A stretch of 44,562 nt of DNA from an uncultured Clostridium sp. GTDB taxonomy: Bacteria > Bacillota > Clostridia > TANB77 > CAG-508. The position numbers and the translations under genes are program-made. The stretch covers positions 1 to 44,562 of the forward strand of contig CANDIF010000012.1 of assembly GCA_947384775.1 (NCBI GenBank). The letters run 5' to 3'. The stretch's first letter is position 1. Each line of letters begins with the position of its first letter. A model generated the notes under the pieces. That model saw only the letters and a program-made list of their open reading frames with translations, ran no database searches and was not told the origin of the DNA. This document shows positions 13,285 to 24,866 of this stretch, piece after piece.

Positions 13285-15513
13285 CTATTTGTGAGCATTA
13301 AAATATTTTTCAAAGTCTTCTTTTGAAATTGGCTTTGAATAGTAATATCCTTGAATTATGTCACAATTTATTTTCCTTATAAAATCAACTTGTTCTTTAT
13401 TTTCTACACCTTCTACTATTGTTTCTACTCCAAGGTGTTCAGCAATAAGCATAATATAATTAATAATATTTTGATTACTATTTAAATCAGCTTGATCAAC
13501 AAATACTTTGTCAATCTTTAGTATATCAAATGGCATACTTTGTATCATGCTTAGAGAAGAATAACCTGTACCAAAGTCATCTATTGAAATTAAGAATCCT
13601 TTAGACTTAATATTCTTTAATATTTTTAGAATATCAATATTTTCATCAATAGTAGCACTTTCTGTAATTTCTAAATCAATCTTACCTCTATCAACATTAT
13701 ATTTATTTGTAATATCAACATATTTCTTTATGAAATTTTCATCTACAAAATGTTCTTTTGAAACATTAATTGAAACAGTTGTAGTAAAATTATATTTTTC
13801 TTTCCAATCTGCCATATCCTTACATACTTGTTCGAAGATATATAAATCTAATTTTATAATAAATTTATTTTCCTCAAATAAAGGAATAAAGTAACTTGGA
13901 GAAACTAATTTTCCATTTTTGTACCATCTTACTAGAGCCTCTGCACCAGCTAATTTTTCTGTTTTTGTAAATATCTTTGGCTGATAAACTATTTTAAATT
14001 CTTGATTTTCTAAGGCTTTATTCATAGTAGATTCAATTTGTTGTTCTTCTAATAGCTTATTTTCAAGAATATCATCATAGATATAATAGTTTGTATCATA
14101 TACTCCTTTTGTTTTACCTCTTGCCATATAAGTTTTATCTAATACTTTGTTTATGTCCTTATCATTATCAGTAATTTTATAAATTCCTATAGATAAGTTA
14201 ATTGGAATATTTGCATTATCAACTTTTAAATCTGATATTTCACTTAGGAAGTTGTCAATTAATATATCAATATTATCAGAGTAAGAAAACATTGATACAA
14301 ATATATCAGCAGAAATTCTACAAGTAATACTATTAGATGGAAATACTTCTAATAGTTTTTGACCTATAGACTTTAATAATACATTACAGAAATCGTATCC
14401 ATAAATATTGTTTAAAGCTTTGAATTTATTAATATCAAGTGAAATCATATATTTATTATTAGAGGAATTTTGTAAATATTTTGCACCAGTTTCTTTGAAA
14501 AATGTCTCATTTCCAAGAGATGTTATAGGGTCTATATATGCTGCTTTATATAGTTTATGGTTTTGCTTTTGTGTTGAAATATCAATATATATGAAGGTTC
14601 CAATAATAATGATATTAATTAAAAAGCAAAGCCCAAGAGAAATACCTAAAAATAGATTAAGTTCTTTGGCAATAATACTAGCAGGAGCTATTGTAACTAC
14701 ATACCAATCATTTTCAGAAAGTTTTTCATAATGAATGAAGTAAGTATTAGAGTTGAATTTCGCATCAAAAGTTCCATTTATTTTATTTTTAATATTATTG
14801 GACATAATATCAATTTGTTCTGAACTGTGAGAACTTACTGTACCATTTTGCTCTTTCATAAAATCATATAGATTAACATTATTTTCAGTTACGATATTAA
14901 AAGAGTCAATCAATATAGAGCCATTATTATTTATTAAATATGTACCACCCTGGCCATTAAATAAACGTCTTGTTAATATATCTTTGTAATTTGCTGTATT
15001 AATAGTTGCAAATAAAACTAAATCTTTATTCTGAAATTTAAAAGTTTTTGAGTAGATATTAACTTGGTTATCAGATACTGTGCTAGGTCTGTTTTCAGAT
15101 AAATAGACTTCATTTTGAGCAAAAAACTCTTCCATATTTTTGTAGTTTTCAACTGTGAATCCATCACTAGTACTTCCATTACCATTTTTATCTAATATTA
15201 CAAGTCTTGTAATATGATAGTCATCTAAAACATCTTTAAATCTTTCAAAAACTTCCTCTGGTGTTTTGGCATAACCTTTATCTATAAAGTCAACCATTTG
15301 TTGAACAAACTGCTTTTGTGTATCAATAGAATTATTTAATTGATTAGTAGTTTGCATGCTAAGTTCAGAGATATTATCATAAGTGTTTCTATAAATTAAA
15401 TCTCTTAGAAAATTTACATAGAAAAGTGAAACTGCGATAATAATTGTAAATATAGCAAGAAGCCACCAAATTCTTATTTTATAACGATTATTATATATAA
15501 CTTTAATTTTCAT
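13285..15513 (-). CDS. Membrane Cache-GGDEF(degenerate)-EAL cyclic-di-GMP phosphodiesterase
   Basis: This 742-residue protein probably degrades c-di-GMP in response to an external signal. Order: a membrane helix at residues 13-34, an extracytoplasmic sensor of about 250 residues with Cache-like features, a second membrane helix near 290-315, a GGDEF-fold domain, then an EAL domain. The GGDEF signature is replaced by ISADIF, so cyclase activity is unlikely and the domain may be regulatory. The EAL domain keeps AEALVRW, the NVSKEHF helix, the DDFGTGYSS loop and the VEGVEN/QGYYYSKP end, so phosphodiesterase activity is expected. GAGGTGAATT precedes the ATG. It is transcribed away from the NdvB-like gene. 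Confidence 0.9.
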   Translation of the reverse strand: MKIKVIYNNRYKIRIWWLLAIFTIIIAVSLFYVNFLRDLIYRNTYDNISELSMQTTNQLNNSIDTQKQFVQQMVDFIDKGYAKTPEEVFERFKDVLDDYHITRLVILDKNGNGSTSDGFTVENYKNMEEFFAQNEVYLSENRPSTVSDNQVNIYSKTFKFQNKDLVLFATINTANYKDILTRRLFNGQGGTYLINNNGSILIDSFNIVTENNVNLYDFMKEQNGTVSSHSSEQIDIMSNNIKNKINGTFDAKFNSNTYFIHYEKLSENDWYVVTIAPASIIAKELNLFLGISLGLCFLINIIIIGTFIYIDISTQKQNHKLYKAAYIDPITSLGNETFFKETGAKYLQNSSNNKYMISLDINKFKALNNIYGYDFCNVLLKSIGQKLLEVFPSNSITCRISADIFVSMFSYSDNIDILIDNFLSEISDLKVDNANIPINLSIGIYKITDNDKDINKVLDKTYMARGKTKGVYDTNYYIYDDILENKLLEEQQIESTMNKALENQEFKIVYQPKIFTKTEKLAGAEALVRWYKNGKLVSPSYFIPLFEENKFIIKLDLYIFEQVCKDMADWKEKYNFTTTVSINVSKEHFVDENFIKKYVDITNKYNVDRGKIDLEITESATIDENIDILKILKNIKSKGFLISIDDFGTGYSSLSMIQSMPFDILKIDKVFVDQADLNSNQNIINYIMLIAEHLGVETIVEGVENKEQVDFIRKINCDIIQGYYYSKPISKEDFEKYFNAHK

Positions 15514-15656
15514 AATTCACCTCAAAAACGTACTTATAATTGTAAAACAAATATATCATAGATTTTGTATAAAATAAACCTATATTGGCAAAAATATGTA
15601 TTAAATTACATATTTTAATTAGTTTTTACAGTTGATTTATTTGTTATCTCTTAAAC

Positions 15657-15738
15657 AGCTCCATGTGGATGTTCATTTTTTAATTTTTAAACAACTGTAT
15701 TAAAAATTAAAAAATCGAATATCCAGTAAGATGAAGCG
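15657..15738. repeat. Palindromic interspersed repeat, family A copy 2
   Basis: AGCTCCATGTGGATG begins and ATCCAGTAAGATGAAGCG ends the element; the middle is a different AT-rich palindrome (TTTTTAATTTTTAA...TTAAAAATTAAAAA). It fills most of the 267-base gap before the NdvB-like gene. Confidence 0.65.
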
Positions 15739-15780
15739 AATTTTTATAAGTAAACTATGAATTTTTTAGGAGTGAGGTTT

Positions 15781-18700
15781 GTGAATTATAATAAAAATAA
15801 ATTTATAAGTATAAAAGGGTTTATTTTAAACAAAGAACAAATTCAAGAATATATGCGAAAACTAGCTGTAGAGTACGAAACAAAGGAAAAATCAAGTATA
15901 ACAACGTATCCTATACCAAGACTAAATGATAATTTTAAGTTTATAGAAAAGACTTATAATTTATTAAATGAACATATAAAGAAAAATATAAATATATATT
16001 CAGCAGGAGAATGGCTTTTAGACAATTTTTATATTATAGAAGAAACTGTAAAAAGAATAAGATTTTCCATAAATGCAAAAGAATATAAGAATTTCAAAGC
16101 AATAGCAAATGGAACATATAAAGATTTTGCAAGAATATATGTACTAGCATCAGAAATAGTAGCATGTGCAGATAATATAATCAATGAAGAAGTTTTAAAA
16201 ATAAGCTTACAAGCATATGAGAATGAAAGAACTCTAAAAATGGAAGAAATATGGAATTTGCCATTATTTTTAGAAATATCAATAATTGAAAATATTAGGA
16301 AAATTTGTGAAAAAATATATATAAATCAAATACAAAAAGAAAGAGTAGAAGATATTGTATCAAGACTAATTGAAAAGAAAGATACATTTAAACAAAGCTA
16401 TAAATTAACAAAAGAAGAGTCAAGTATATACAAAAATAAAAGATATTCATTTATAGAATATATGTCATATAAATTAAAAAGATATGGAAAACAAGGAACT
16501 CCATATCTAGATATATTAGAGCAAGAAGTAAATAAAACAGGAATAACAATATCAGAAGCAATAAAAAAAGAACATGTAGATATGGCAATTCAAAAGGTTT
16601 CTATGGGGAATAGCATTACAAGTTTAAGAGAGATAAGTAGAATAAGTTTTTTAAATTTATTTGAAGAAATTAATGGAGTAGAGGAAATTTTAAAAAAAGA
16701 TCCATCAAATGTATATATCAAAATGGATTATAAAACAAAAGAACATTACAGAAATTCAATAAAAATATTATCAGAAAAATCAAAAGTTTCAGAAATATAT
16801 ATAGCAAAAAAAGTATTAGAATTAGCTCAAAGTTCTAGAAGTGATAAAAAAAGACACATTGGATATTATTTAATATCTGATGGAATTGATATATTAAAAA
16901 AAGAAATAGGAATTAAAGTTAAGAAAAAAAGAAATAAAGCAAAATTATATATATATTCTATTTTTGCAGTTACAACAGTATTATCAATTTTATTTGGACT
17001 ATATATTTTTTACAAATCAAATCTTACTTTAGCTGTAATATCAGGAATTTTAGCATATATACCTATTTCAGAAATTTATATACAAATATTAAACTATATT
17101 TTTATAAAAATGGTTAAACCTAAAGTACTACCCAAATTAGATTTTACAAATGGAATACCAAAAGAATATGGAACAATTGTTGTAATTCCAACAATTATAG
17201 GCAATAGTGAAAAAGTAAAGGAATTATTTAGAAAATTAGAAATTTATTATCTAGCAAATAAAAGTGAAAACTTATATTTTGCATTATTAGGAGATTGTAC
17301 ATCATCGAACAACGAGATAGAAGAATTTGATGAAGAAGTAGTAAGCACTGGTATTGCAGAATCAGAAAGGTTAAACAAAAAATATGGAGACAAAAAATTC
17401 AGTTTTTTATATAGAAAAAGAACCTGGAATACAGGAGAACACTGCTATTTGGGCTGGGAAAGAAAGAGAGGATTATTATGCGAATTTAATGATTATTTAG
17501 TAAGTGGAGAAAATAAGTTTAAAGAAAATAATTTGGATAGAACACTAGAAATAAAATATGTAATAACACTAGATGCAGATACAAATTTAGTATTAGAAAC
17601 AGCAAAACAATTAGTAGGAGCAATGGCACATATTTTAAATACACCAGTACTTGATAAACAAAGAAATGTAGTAATAGAAGGGCACGCACTAATTCAACCT
17701 AGAGTAGGAGTTGAACTAAATGCTAGTAGAAAAAGCATATTCACTAAAATATATGCAGGTTCTGGAGGAACAGATTCGTACGCAAATGCAATCTCAGATG
17801 TGTATCAGGATAATTTTGATGAAGGGATTTTCACGGGAAAAGGAATATATGATTTAGAATTATTTCATAAGATACTGAGCAAAGAAATTCCAGAAAACAA
17901 GGTTCTTAGCCATGACTTGCTTGAGGGAAGCTATTTAAGATGTGGATTAGCAAGTGATATATTATTACTAGATGGAACTCCATTCAAATATAGTAGTTAT
18001 ATGGTAAGAGGACATAGATGGGTAAGAGGAGATTGGCAAATATGTGGATGGCTAAAAAGTAAAATAAAAATAAAAGACAGAACAACTAAAATAAATCCAT
18101 TAAATAAATTAGCAAAGTTTAAAATATTTGATAATTTAAGAAGAAGTTTGTTATCAATTTTTGTAATTTTACTCATTTTATCTTCGGTAATAAATTTTAT
18201 AATTACCAAAAAATTTATATGGAGCATTAATATATTAGCATTAATTGCATATAGTATTCCAACATTATTAGATTTAGTTAATTTCGTTATTTTTAAGAAA
18301 AACATAAATCCAGAATTTGTATCAGCACATAAGAATATGGTTAAAGTTATAAGTGGAATACAAGCAAGTATATATAGAGGAATATTAGAAATTTCATTTT
18401 TACCATATAAAGCATATATGATGCTAAATGCAATTATCAAAACTATTTATAGATTAACTATAAGCAAACAGAACTTATTAGAATGGATGACATCAGAAGA
18501 AGCGGAGAAACAAAGTAAGAATACTTTAAACTCATATTATAAAAATATGGCTATAAATAGTATTTTAGGCGGAATTTTTATTATAATTGGAATAATTTAC
18601 ACTAATATATATTTAATTATAATTGGGTTGCTATTTGCAATAGGACCGTTTTTAGCATATTTTATAAGCCAAGAATATAAAAAAGTAGAGAAAATAACTA

Positions 18701-21700
18701 GTGAAGAAAGAACGTATTTATTAGATATTGGAGAAAGAACTTGGAGATTTTTTAGTGATAACATAAATGAAAAAAATAACTTTTTACCACCAGATAATTA
18801 TCAAGAAGATAGAAAAGAACAAGTAGCATATAGAACATCTCCTACAAATATAGGACTAGGATTACTTGCTGTTTGTTCAGCATATGACTTAAAATATATA
18901 GAACTTGATAAATGCTTAGAATTACTATCAAAAATGTTGCAAACTATTAGTAGAATGCCAAAATGGGAGGGCCATTTATATAATTGGTACAATACTTTAA
19001 ACTTAGAACCACTTATTCCAAGATATATATCAACAGTAGATAGTGGAAACTTTGTGGGTTATTTATATACTTTAAAGCAATTTTTACTAGATATAAATAT
19101 AGAAGAAGCAAAAGAGTTAATAAGTATAGTAGATAAATTAATACAAGATACAAACTTTAGTATTTTGTATGATTATAAGAAAAAGATATTTTCAATAGGA
19201 TTTAATGTAGAAGAAAATAAATTAACTGATTCATATTATGATTTACTTGCATCTGAAGCAAGACAAGCAAGTTTGATTGCTATAGCAAAGCATGAAGTTC
19301 CGAGCAAACATTGGAATAATTTAAGTAGAACACTAACTACTTTAAATAAGTACAAGGGACTTGTATCTTGGTCAGGAACTGCATTTGAGTATTTAATGCC
19401 AAACATAAATGTAAAAAGTTACAAAGGAAGTTTATTAGATGAATCTTGTAGATTTATGATAATGAGTCAAAAGGAATATGCAAAAAAATTGGGAACTCCA
19501 TGGGGAATTTCAGAAGCGGCATTTAATTTAAGAGATTTGAATAATAATTATCAATATAAAGCTTTTGGAATTCCATGGCTTGGATTAAAACGTGGACTAG
19601 AAGAAGATATGGTAATTTCTCCATATTCAATATTCTTAAGCATGAAATACGATATAAAAGAGTCTATAAACAATTTAAAAAGACTAGAAAAAGAAAATAT
19701 GTATGATAAATATGGATTTTATGAATCAATAGATTATACAATAGCAAGATTAAAATATGGAAATACGGCAGAACGAGTAAAAACATATATGGCACATCAT
19801 CAAGGACTAATTTTACTTTCAATAAATAATTTAATCAATAAAGAAATTTTGGTAGAAAGATTTAGTAAAAACCCCGAAATAGAAGCGATTGATATATTAT
19901 TACAAGAAAGAATGCCAGAAAAAGCAATTATAACAAAAGAGAAAAAAGAAAAAGTAGAAAAGTTGAAAATAAAAAACCATGAAAACTATATAGAAAAAGT
20001 ATATACAAAAGTTAATAAAAATTTGAACAACTGTAATATTATTTCTAATGGGACATACACAATATGTAATACAATTGAAGGAACAGGATTTAGCAAATAC
20101 AACAATATACTAGTAAATAGATACAAAGAAACTGCAGATTATAAACAAGGAATATTTTTCTATATAAAAAATCTAAACAATAAACAAATATGGAAAAATA
20201 CTCCAAATGATAATAGCAAGATAGTTTTTGCACCAGATAGAACAGAGTTTCAAAGAAGAGATGGAAATATAGATACAAAAACAAAAATAATAGTATCTCC
20301 TGAAGATAATGTGGAGATAAGGAGATTAGAGCTAAAAAATATTGGAAATAATACAGAAACTTTAGAAATAACAAGTTGTTTTGAACCTGTATTATCAACA
20401 GATATGCAAGACTATGCACATACAGCATTCAATAATTTATTTCTAATATTTAATAAAACAGAAGATGGAAGTATTCTTATAAAAAGAAAAAAAAGAGGAG
20501 AAAAACAAAAAGATGTATTTTTAGGAGTTAACCTATATACAGAAAATGGAATAATTGGAGATGTAGAATATGAAATAGATAAAGAAAAATTTGCTGGGGT
20601 AGGTAACTTCAAAATGCCGGAATCTGTTAAAAATTCAAAACCACATTCTAAAAAAATATCATTAGTAACAGAGCCTGAAGTTGCAATAAAGAAGACTTTA
20701 AGAATCATGTCAAAAGAAACAGTTAAATTAGATTTAATTATATGTATTTCACATGATGAAGAAAAAGTAAATAAAATGTTAAAAGAATATACCAATATGA
20801 ACAATCTCGAAAAGACGTTTGAACTTTCAAAAGCACAAGCAGAAGCGGAAAATATATATTTAGGAATTACTGGAAAAAACATAGAAACATATCAAAAAAT
20901 GTTAGCATATTTAATATTACAAAATCCAATGAAAAAAGAGCTTTTAAACAAATTACCAGAAAGAATATACTCACAAAGTGAACTCTGGAAATATGGAATT
21001 TCAGGAGATTTACCAATATTACTAGTTAGAATAAAAGATATAAATGACATTGATATTATTGAGGAATGTTTGAAAGCGATTGAATTTTTTAGAGCTAAAA
21101 ATATAAAAATAGACTTAATTATACTGAATGAAGAAAAAAACTCCTATGAAAATTATATGAAGTTTGAAATAGAAGATGTTATACAAAATAAACAATTATC
21201 ATATTTGAAAAATGTATTTGGCGGAATTTTTATAATAAACAAAAAAGAAATAAAAGCAAAAGATGTTGATTTATTACGCTTTAGAGCAAATTTAGAGTTA
21301 GATGCAAGTTTAGGTAGTATACGAACTCAAATAAATGATATGGAAGAAGACTATGAGAGAACTGTTATGAGAAGTGAGGAAAAAAGAAATGCAATAATTT
21401 TCAAAGATGATAGGACAGAAACATTAGCATTAGAAGAATATGATAATTTAAAATATTATAACGAATATGGTGGATTTTCGGAAAATGGTTTAGAATACAA
21501 AATGAAGTTAAATAAAGAAAATAAGCTACCAACTGTGTGGAGTATGGTTCTTGCAAATCCAAAATTTGGAACTGTAGTTACGCAAAATTTAGGAGGATTT
21601 ACCTGGAATAAAAATAGTAGATTATCTAGAATAAGTGCATGGAACAATAATCCATTGGTAGATATTCCATCAGAAATAATATATGTAAAAGATAAAAAAA

Positions 21701-23836
21701 CAGGAGAATTCTGGAGTTTATCAGAAAATATCAATCAAAGAATGCAAGAATATTATATAACATATGGATTTGGATATGTATATTTAAAAACACTAAAAAA
21801 TCAGATAATTCAAGAAGTTGAAACATTTGTTGCAAAAGATGATAGGATAAAAATAAATATTTTAAAATTAACCAATACTTCTTCGGAAAAGAAAAAATTA
21901 AAATTACTATACTATATAAAACCAGTAATTGGAGAAGATGAAATAAAAACATCGGGATATATAAAAGTAAGTAAAGAAAACAATATTATTATGGCAAAAA
22001 ATTTATACGCAAATGAATTGAAAAACGGAGTAGTATATTGCAGTAGTAATGAAAAAATAAAATCATTCACTGGAAGTAAACTTGAATTCGTAGGACACAA
22101 AGACATAGACGAACCTCAAGCGATAAGTTTAGCAGGGTTAGGAGATAGCAATGGGTTAGGAGAAAAGTCATGTATTGCAATGGAAGTAGAAGTTGAATTA
22201 GAAGCATATGAAAATAAAGAATTAGTATTACTTTTAGGGGAAGAAGATAATGTGCTAGATGCTAAAAATATGGCATATAAATATTCAAAAGTATCAAATT
22301 GTAAGCAAGAGCTAAACGAAGTAAAAAGATATTGGTATGAATTATTAACGAGAATACAAGTAAAAACTCCGATTGAATCAATGAATATAATGCTTAATGG
22401 TTGGGCTGTTTATCAAACAATAACGGCAAGGTTATGGGCGAAAAGCGGATATTATCAATCAGGAGGAGCAACACGGTTTTAGGGACCAACTTCAAGATAC
22501 TTTAGGTTTAAAATATATTGATAGTAATTTAATGAAAGAACAAATTATGACACAGGCGAGTCATCAATTTATAGAAGGAGATGTTGAACATTGGTGGCAC
22601 GAAGAAACAAATAGAGGAATTAGAACAAAATTCTCTGATGATTTTTTGTGGCTTGTTTATATAGTATGTGAATATATTGAATATAATGGAGATATGAGCA
22701 TTTTAGAAATAGAAACTCCATATTTGAAAGGGGCAAGATTAGAAGATAATATGGACGAAAGATATGACGAATATTTGCCATCTGATATAAAAGGAACGAT
22801 TTATGAACATTGTGTAAAAGCAATAGAAAAATCATTAAATTTTGGAGAAAATGGACTTCCTAAAATAGGCTCAGGAGACTGGAATGACGGGTTAAACACA
22901 GTTGGAAATAAAAACAGAGGAGAAAGCATTTGGCTTGGATTCTTCATATATAATATTTTACAAAGATTTATACCAATTGTAGAAAAAAAAGGAGACTTAG
23001 AACTTGCAAACAAATACAAAGGTATCCAGGAAGATTTAAAAAGAGCACTTAACACATCTGGATGGGACGGAAGATGGTTTAAAAGAGCATATACAGATGA
23101 TGGGGATCCAATAGGAAGTATAGAAAATGAAGAATGTAGAATAGATAGCATTTCTCAAAGTTGGGGAGTAATATCAGGAGCAGCTGATAATGATAAAAAA
23201 TATATATCAATGGAATCCTTAGAAAATCATTTAATAGATAAAGAAAATGGTATTATAAAATTACTTGATCCACCATTTGAAAAAACTAAAATAGAACCAG
23301 GTTATATAAAATCATATTTGCCAGGGGTACGAGAAAACGGAGGACAATATACACATGCAGCGATGTGGGCTATTATGGCATTTGCAAAATTGGGATTTGG
23401 AGATAAAGCAGTAGAGTATTATAGAATGATAAACCCAATAGAACATGCCAGAACGAAGGAAACAGCTATAAAATATAAAGTAGAACCATATGTAGTTGCT
23501 GCAGATGTATACGGAGCAGAAAGCCTAGCAGGACGAGGTGGTTGGACATGGTATACAGGATCAAGCAGTTGGTTTTATAAAGTAGGAATAGAAGAAATTT
23601 TAGGTTTGAAAATAAGAAATGGAGTATTAAGAATAGAACCATGTATAACAAGAGAATGGAAAGAATATAGTATTAGATATAGATACAAAAATAGTATATA
23701 TAATATAAAAGTAAAGAATGAACACGGAAAAAATACAGGAGTAGAAAAGTTTATTGTTAATGGAAAAGAAGTACCAGAAAAAGAGATACACTTGAGTGGC
23801 AGTGAGGGTATATATGAAATAGAAGTTGAAATGTAA
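15781..23836 (+). CDS. Giant NdvB-like GT84/GH94 glycan synthase-phosphorylase, needs a +1 frameshift at CGG
   Basis: With the shift the product is about 2684 residues, the size of cyclic beta-1,2-glucan synthases (NdvB/Cgs). Order: an N-terminal cytoplasmic region, paired membrane helices near 390-445, a GT84-type glycosyltransferase domain with ITLDADTNL near 600, a second membrane cluster near 790-840 and another near 930-960, a glycoamylase-like domain with WGISEAAFNLRD and GLKRGLEEDMVISPYS, two beta-sandwich-like regions, and a C-terminal GH94 phosphorylase domain. The last carries HWWHEETNRGIRTKFSDDFL and GSGDWNDGLNTVG with the expected catalytic Asp. The zero frame ends just inside GH94 (QSGGA-T-CGG-TTT-TAG); skipping C at 22474 gives GGA-x-GFRDQLQD, the conserved block. 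The GTG at 15781 has AGGAGTGAGG upstream. The product is inferred to be an exported beta-glucan; the linkage is unknown. Confidence 0.85.
22474..22476 (+). other. +1 frameshift site, CGG codon in the NdvB-like gene
   Basis: The context is GCA ACA CGG TTT TAG. Skipping the C gives GGT TTT AGG GAC CAA (GFRDQ), the expected GH94 sequence. It is the only in-frame CGG found in roughly 2,680 codons of this gene. Confidence 0.85.
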
Positions 23837-23869
23837 AAAATGATATAATTTACAGTTGTTCTATAACAC

Positions 23870-23951
23870 CCGCTCCATCTTGCAGGATGATTTTGTTTTT
23901 CATGCTTTGACTAAAGCACGCATTGAAAAACAAAACATCCATGTGGAGCTG
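23870..23951. repeat. Palindromic interspersed repeat, family A copy 3
   Basis: This is nearly the exact reverse complement of copy 1 at 7836, including the GTTTTTCATGC / GCATTGAAAAAC arms. It runs from CGCTCCATCTTGCAGGATG to CATCCATGTGGAGCT. Confidence 0.8.
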
Positions 23952-23975
23952 TATAGTACAAAATTTATTTTAAGC

Positions 23976-24004
23976 TTGACTTTTTCTAGAAATATTTGTA
24001 TAAT
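23976..24004 (+). promoter_or_regulatory. Promoter of a candidate small RNA
   Basis: TTGACT at 23976-23981 and TATAAT at 23999-24004 are exactly 17 bases apart, with no sizeable ORF downstream on this strand. Confidence 0.75.
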
Positions 24005-24010
24005 AAAAGT

Positions 24011-24094
24011 AGAAAATGAGAAACCACAGAGTGGTTGCCAAAGAATGATAAAATAAACCATTTCACTCGGCGAAGCAGAATGGTTTATTTTTTA
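24011..24094 (+). ncRNA. Candidate small RNA of about 85 nt
   Basis: Between a near-consensus promoter and a strong terminator lies a short AT-rich transcript with one hairpin (AACCAC / GTGGTT, 24022-24036) and a terminator stem AAATAAACCATT / AATGGTTTATTT (24051-24090) followed by T residues. A ten-codon frame starting ATG AGA AAC has no ribosome-binding site. It matches no RNA family I can name. It occupies much of the 323-base gap between the NdvB-like gene and the XRE gene. Confidence 0.5.
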
Positions 24095-24095
24095 T
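24051..24095 (+). terminator. Terminator of the candidate small RNA
   Basis: A twelve-base stem AAATAAACCATT / AATGGTTTATTT with a loop containing CACTCGGCGAAGCAG, then TTTT. Confidence 0.75.
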
Positions 24096-24159
24096 TGCCT
24101 ATGTCACCTAATATTATCATTATGACAAAAAAACAACAAGTAAAAACAAATTTTTGCAA

Positions 24160-24495
24160 CTAATTAGACAAATAATCGAGATAGCTCAAGAGATGTTCTT
24201 TGTTTTGAGTTGAGAGAGAATTGTATTTTTCAAGTAGCATTTGTTTTTCAAGTTCATTTTCAGTAAAAGATATTATTTTTTTGGGGTTCTTTGTGAGGCC
24301 AAGTAAATAATCAGTAGAACAATTGAAGAAGTTTGCTAGTTTTATTAAGTTTGAAACAGTGGGGAGAGAAACTCCTTTTTCATATTGAGATATAAGCTCT
24401 TGGCTTACTTCCATATCTATAGAAAGTCTTACTTGTGTAAGATTTTTTCTTTTTCTAATTTCTTTTAAATTATCCATTTTAAAATTAGTATCCAT
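24160..24495 (-). CDS. XRE-family transcriptional regulator
   Basis: The 111-residue cytoplasmic DNA-binding protein has an N-terminal Cro/CI-type helix-turn-helix (LKEIRKRKNLTQVRLSIDMEVS...LISQYEKG...PTVSNLIKLANFF) and a short C-terminal helix region rich in Glu and Lys, probably for dimerisation. AGAGGTGGC lies before the ATG at 24495. Its promoter region holds a 30-base inverted repeat around the -10 box, which suggests autoregulation. The target is unknown; the nearest candidate is the ABC exporter downstream in the opposite direction. Confidence 0.9.
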   Translation of the reverse strand: MDTNFKMDNLKEIRKRKNLTQVRLSIDMEVSQELISQYEKGVSLPTVSNLIKLANFFNCSTDYLLGLTKNPKKIISFTENELEKQMLLEKYNSLSTQNKEHLLSYLDYLSN

Positions 24496-24509
24496 TTTGC
24501 CACCTCTAA

Positions 24510-24539
24510 AACAGTTATATTATACAAAGAATAACTGTT
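24510..24539. promoter_or_regulatory. Inverted-repeat operator over the XRE gene -10 box
   Basis: AACAGTTAT (24510-24518) and ATAACTGTT (24531-24539) flank a minus-strand TATAAT. A repressor bound here would block the promoter. Two AGTGGCA direct repeats lie just upstream. Confidence 0.6.
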
Positions 24540-24641
24540 GCTTATAGTAGTGGCAATTATAATGTATAGAAGTGGCACTTGTGAAAGGTAAAAAATTATG
24601 TAGTATAATATACTTGCTTTTGGTAGATGTTCTATAAAAGC

Positions 24642-24707
24642 CGCTCCATCTTGCTGGATGTTCAATTTTTAATACAGTTGTTTAAAAATAAACCTCCATG
24701 TGGAGCT
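24642..24707. repeat. Palindromic interspersed repeat, family A copy 4
   Basis: CGCTCCATCTTGCTGGATG at one end and CCTCCATGTGGAGCT at the other, with a shortened middle. Confidence 0.65.
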
Positions 24708-24743
24708 ACTATGAAAAATTATATAATTACTGCAAAATGTAGG

Positions 24744-24759
24744 GGTAATTTTAATTGCC
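24744..24759. repeat. Mini-hairpin of the TGTAGGG type
   Basis: TGTAGG is followed by GGTAATTTTAATTGCC, a short palindrome. Similar TGTAGGG-led hairpins occur at 41789 and 44380. Confidence 0.5.
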
Positions 24760-24799
24760 TGTATTAAAGAAACTTTGAACAATAAAATTTGTAAAACTA

Positions 24800-24828
24800 T
24801 TGAAAACAACAATTAAACGCAGTATAAT
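24800..24828 (+). promoter_or_regulatory. Promoter of the ABC exporter operon
   Basis: TTGAAA at 24800-24805 and TATAAT at 24823-24828 are 17 bases apart; AAAGGAGG precedes the ATG at 24867. Confidence 0.75.
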
Positions 24829-24866
24829 TAGGTAGAAATTAAAAAAGGTGATAAAAGGAGGAAAAT

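Noticed and set aside
23856..24056. 66-codon open frame
   Set aside because: It runs through a palindromic repeat and the promoter of the candidate small RNA; no family pattern is visible.
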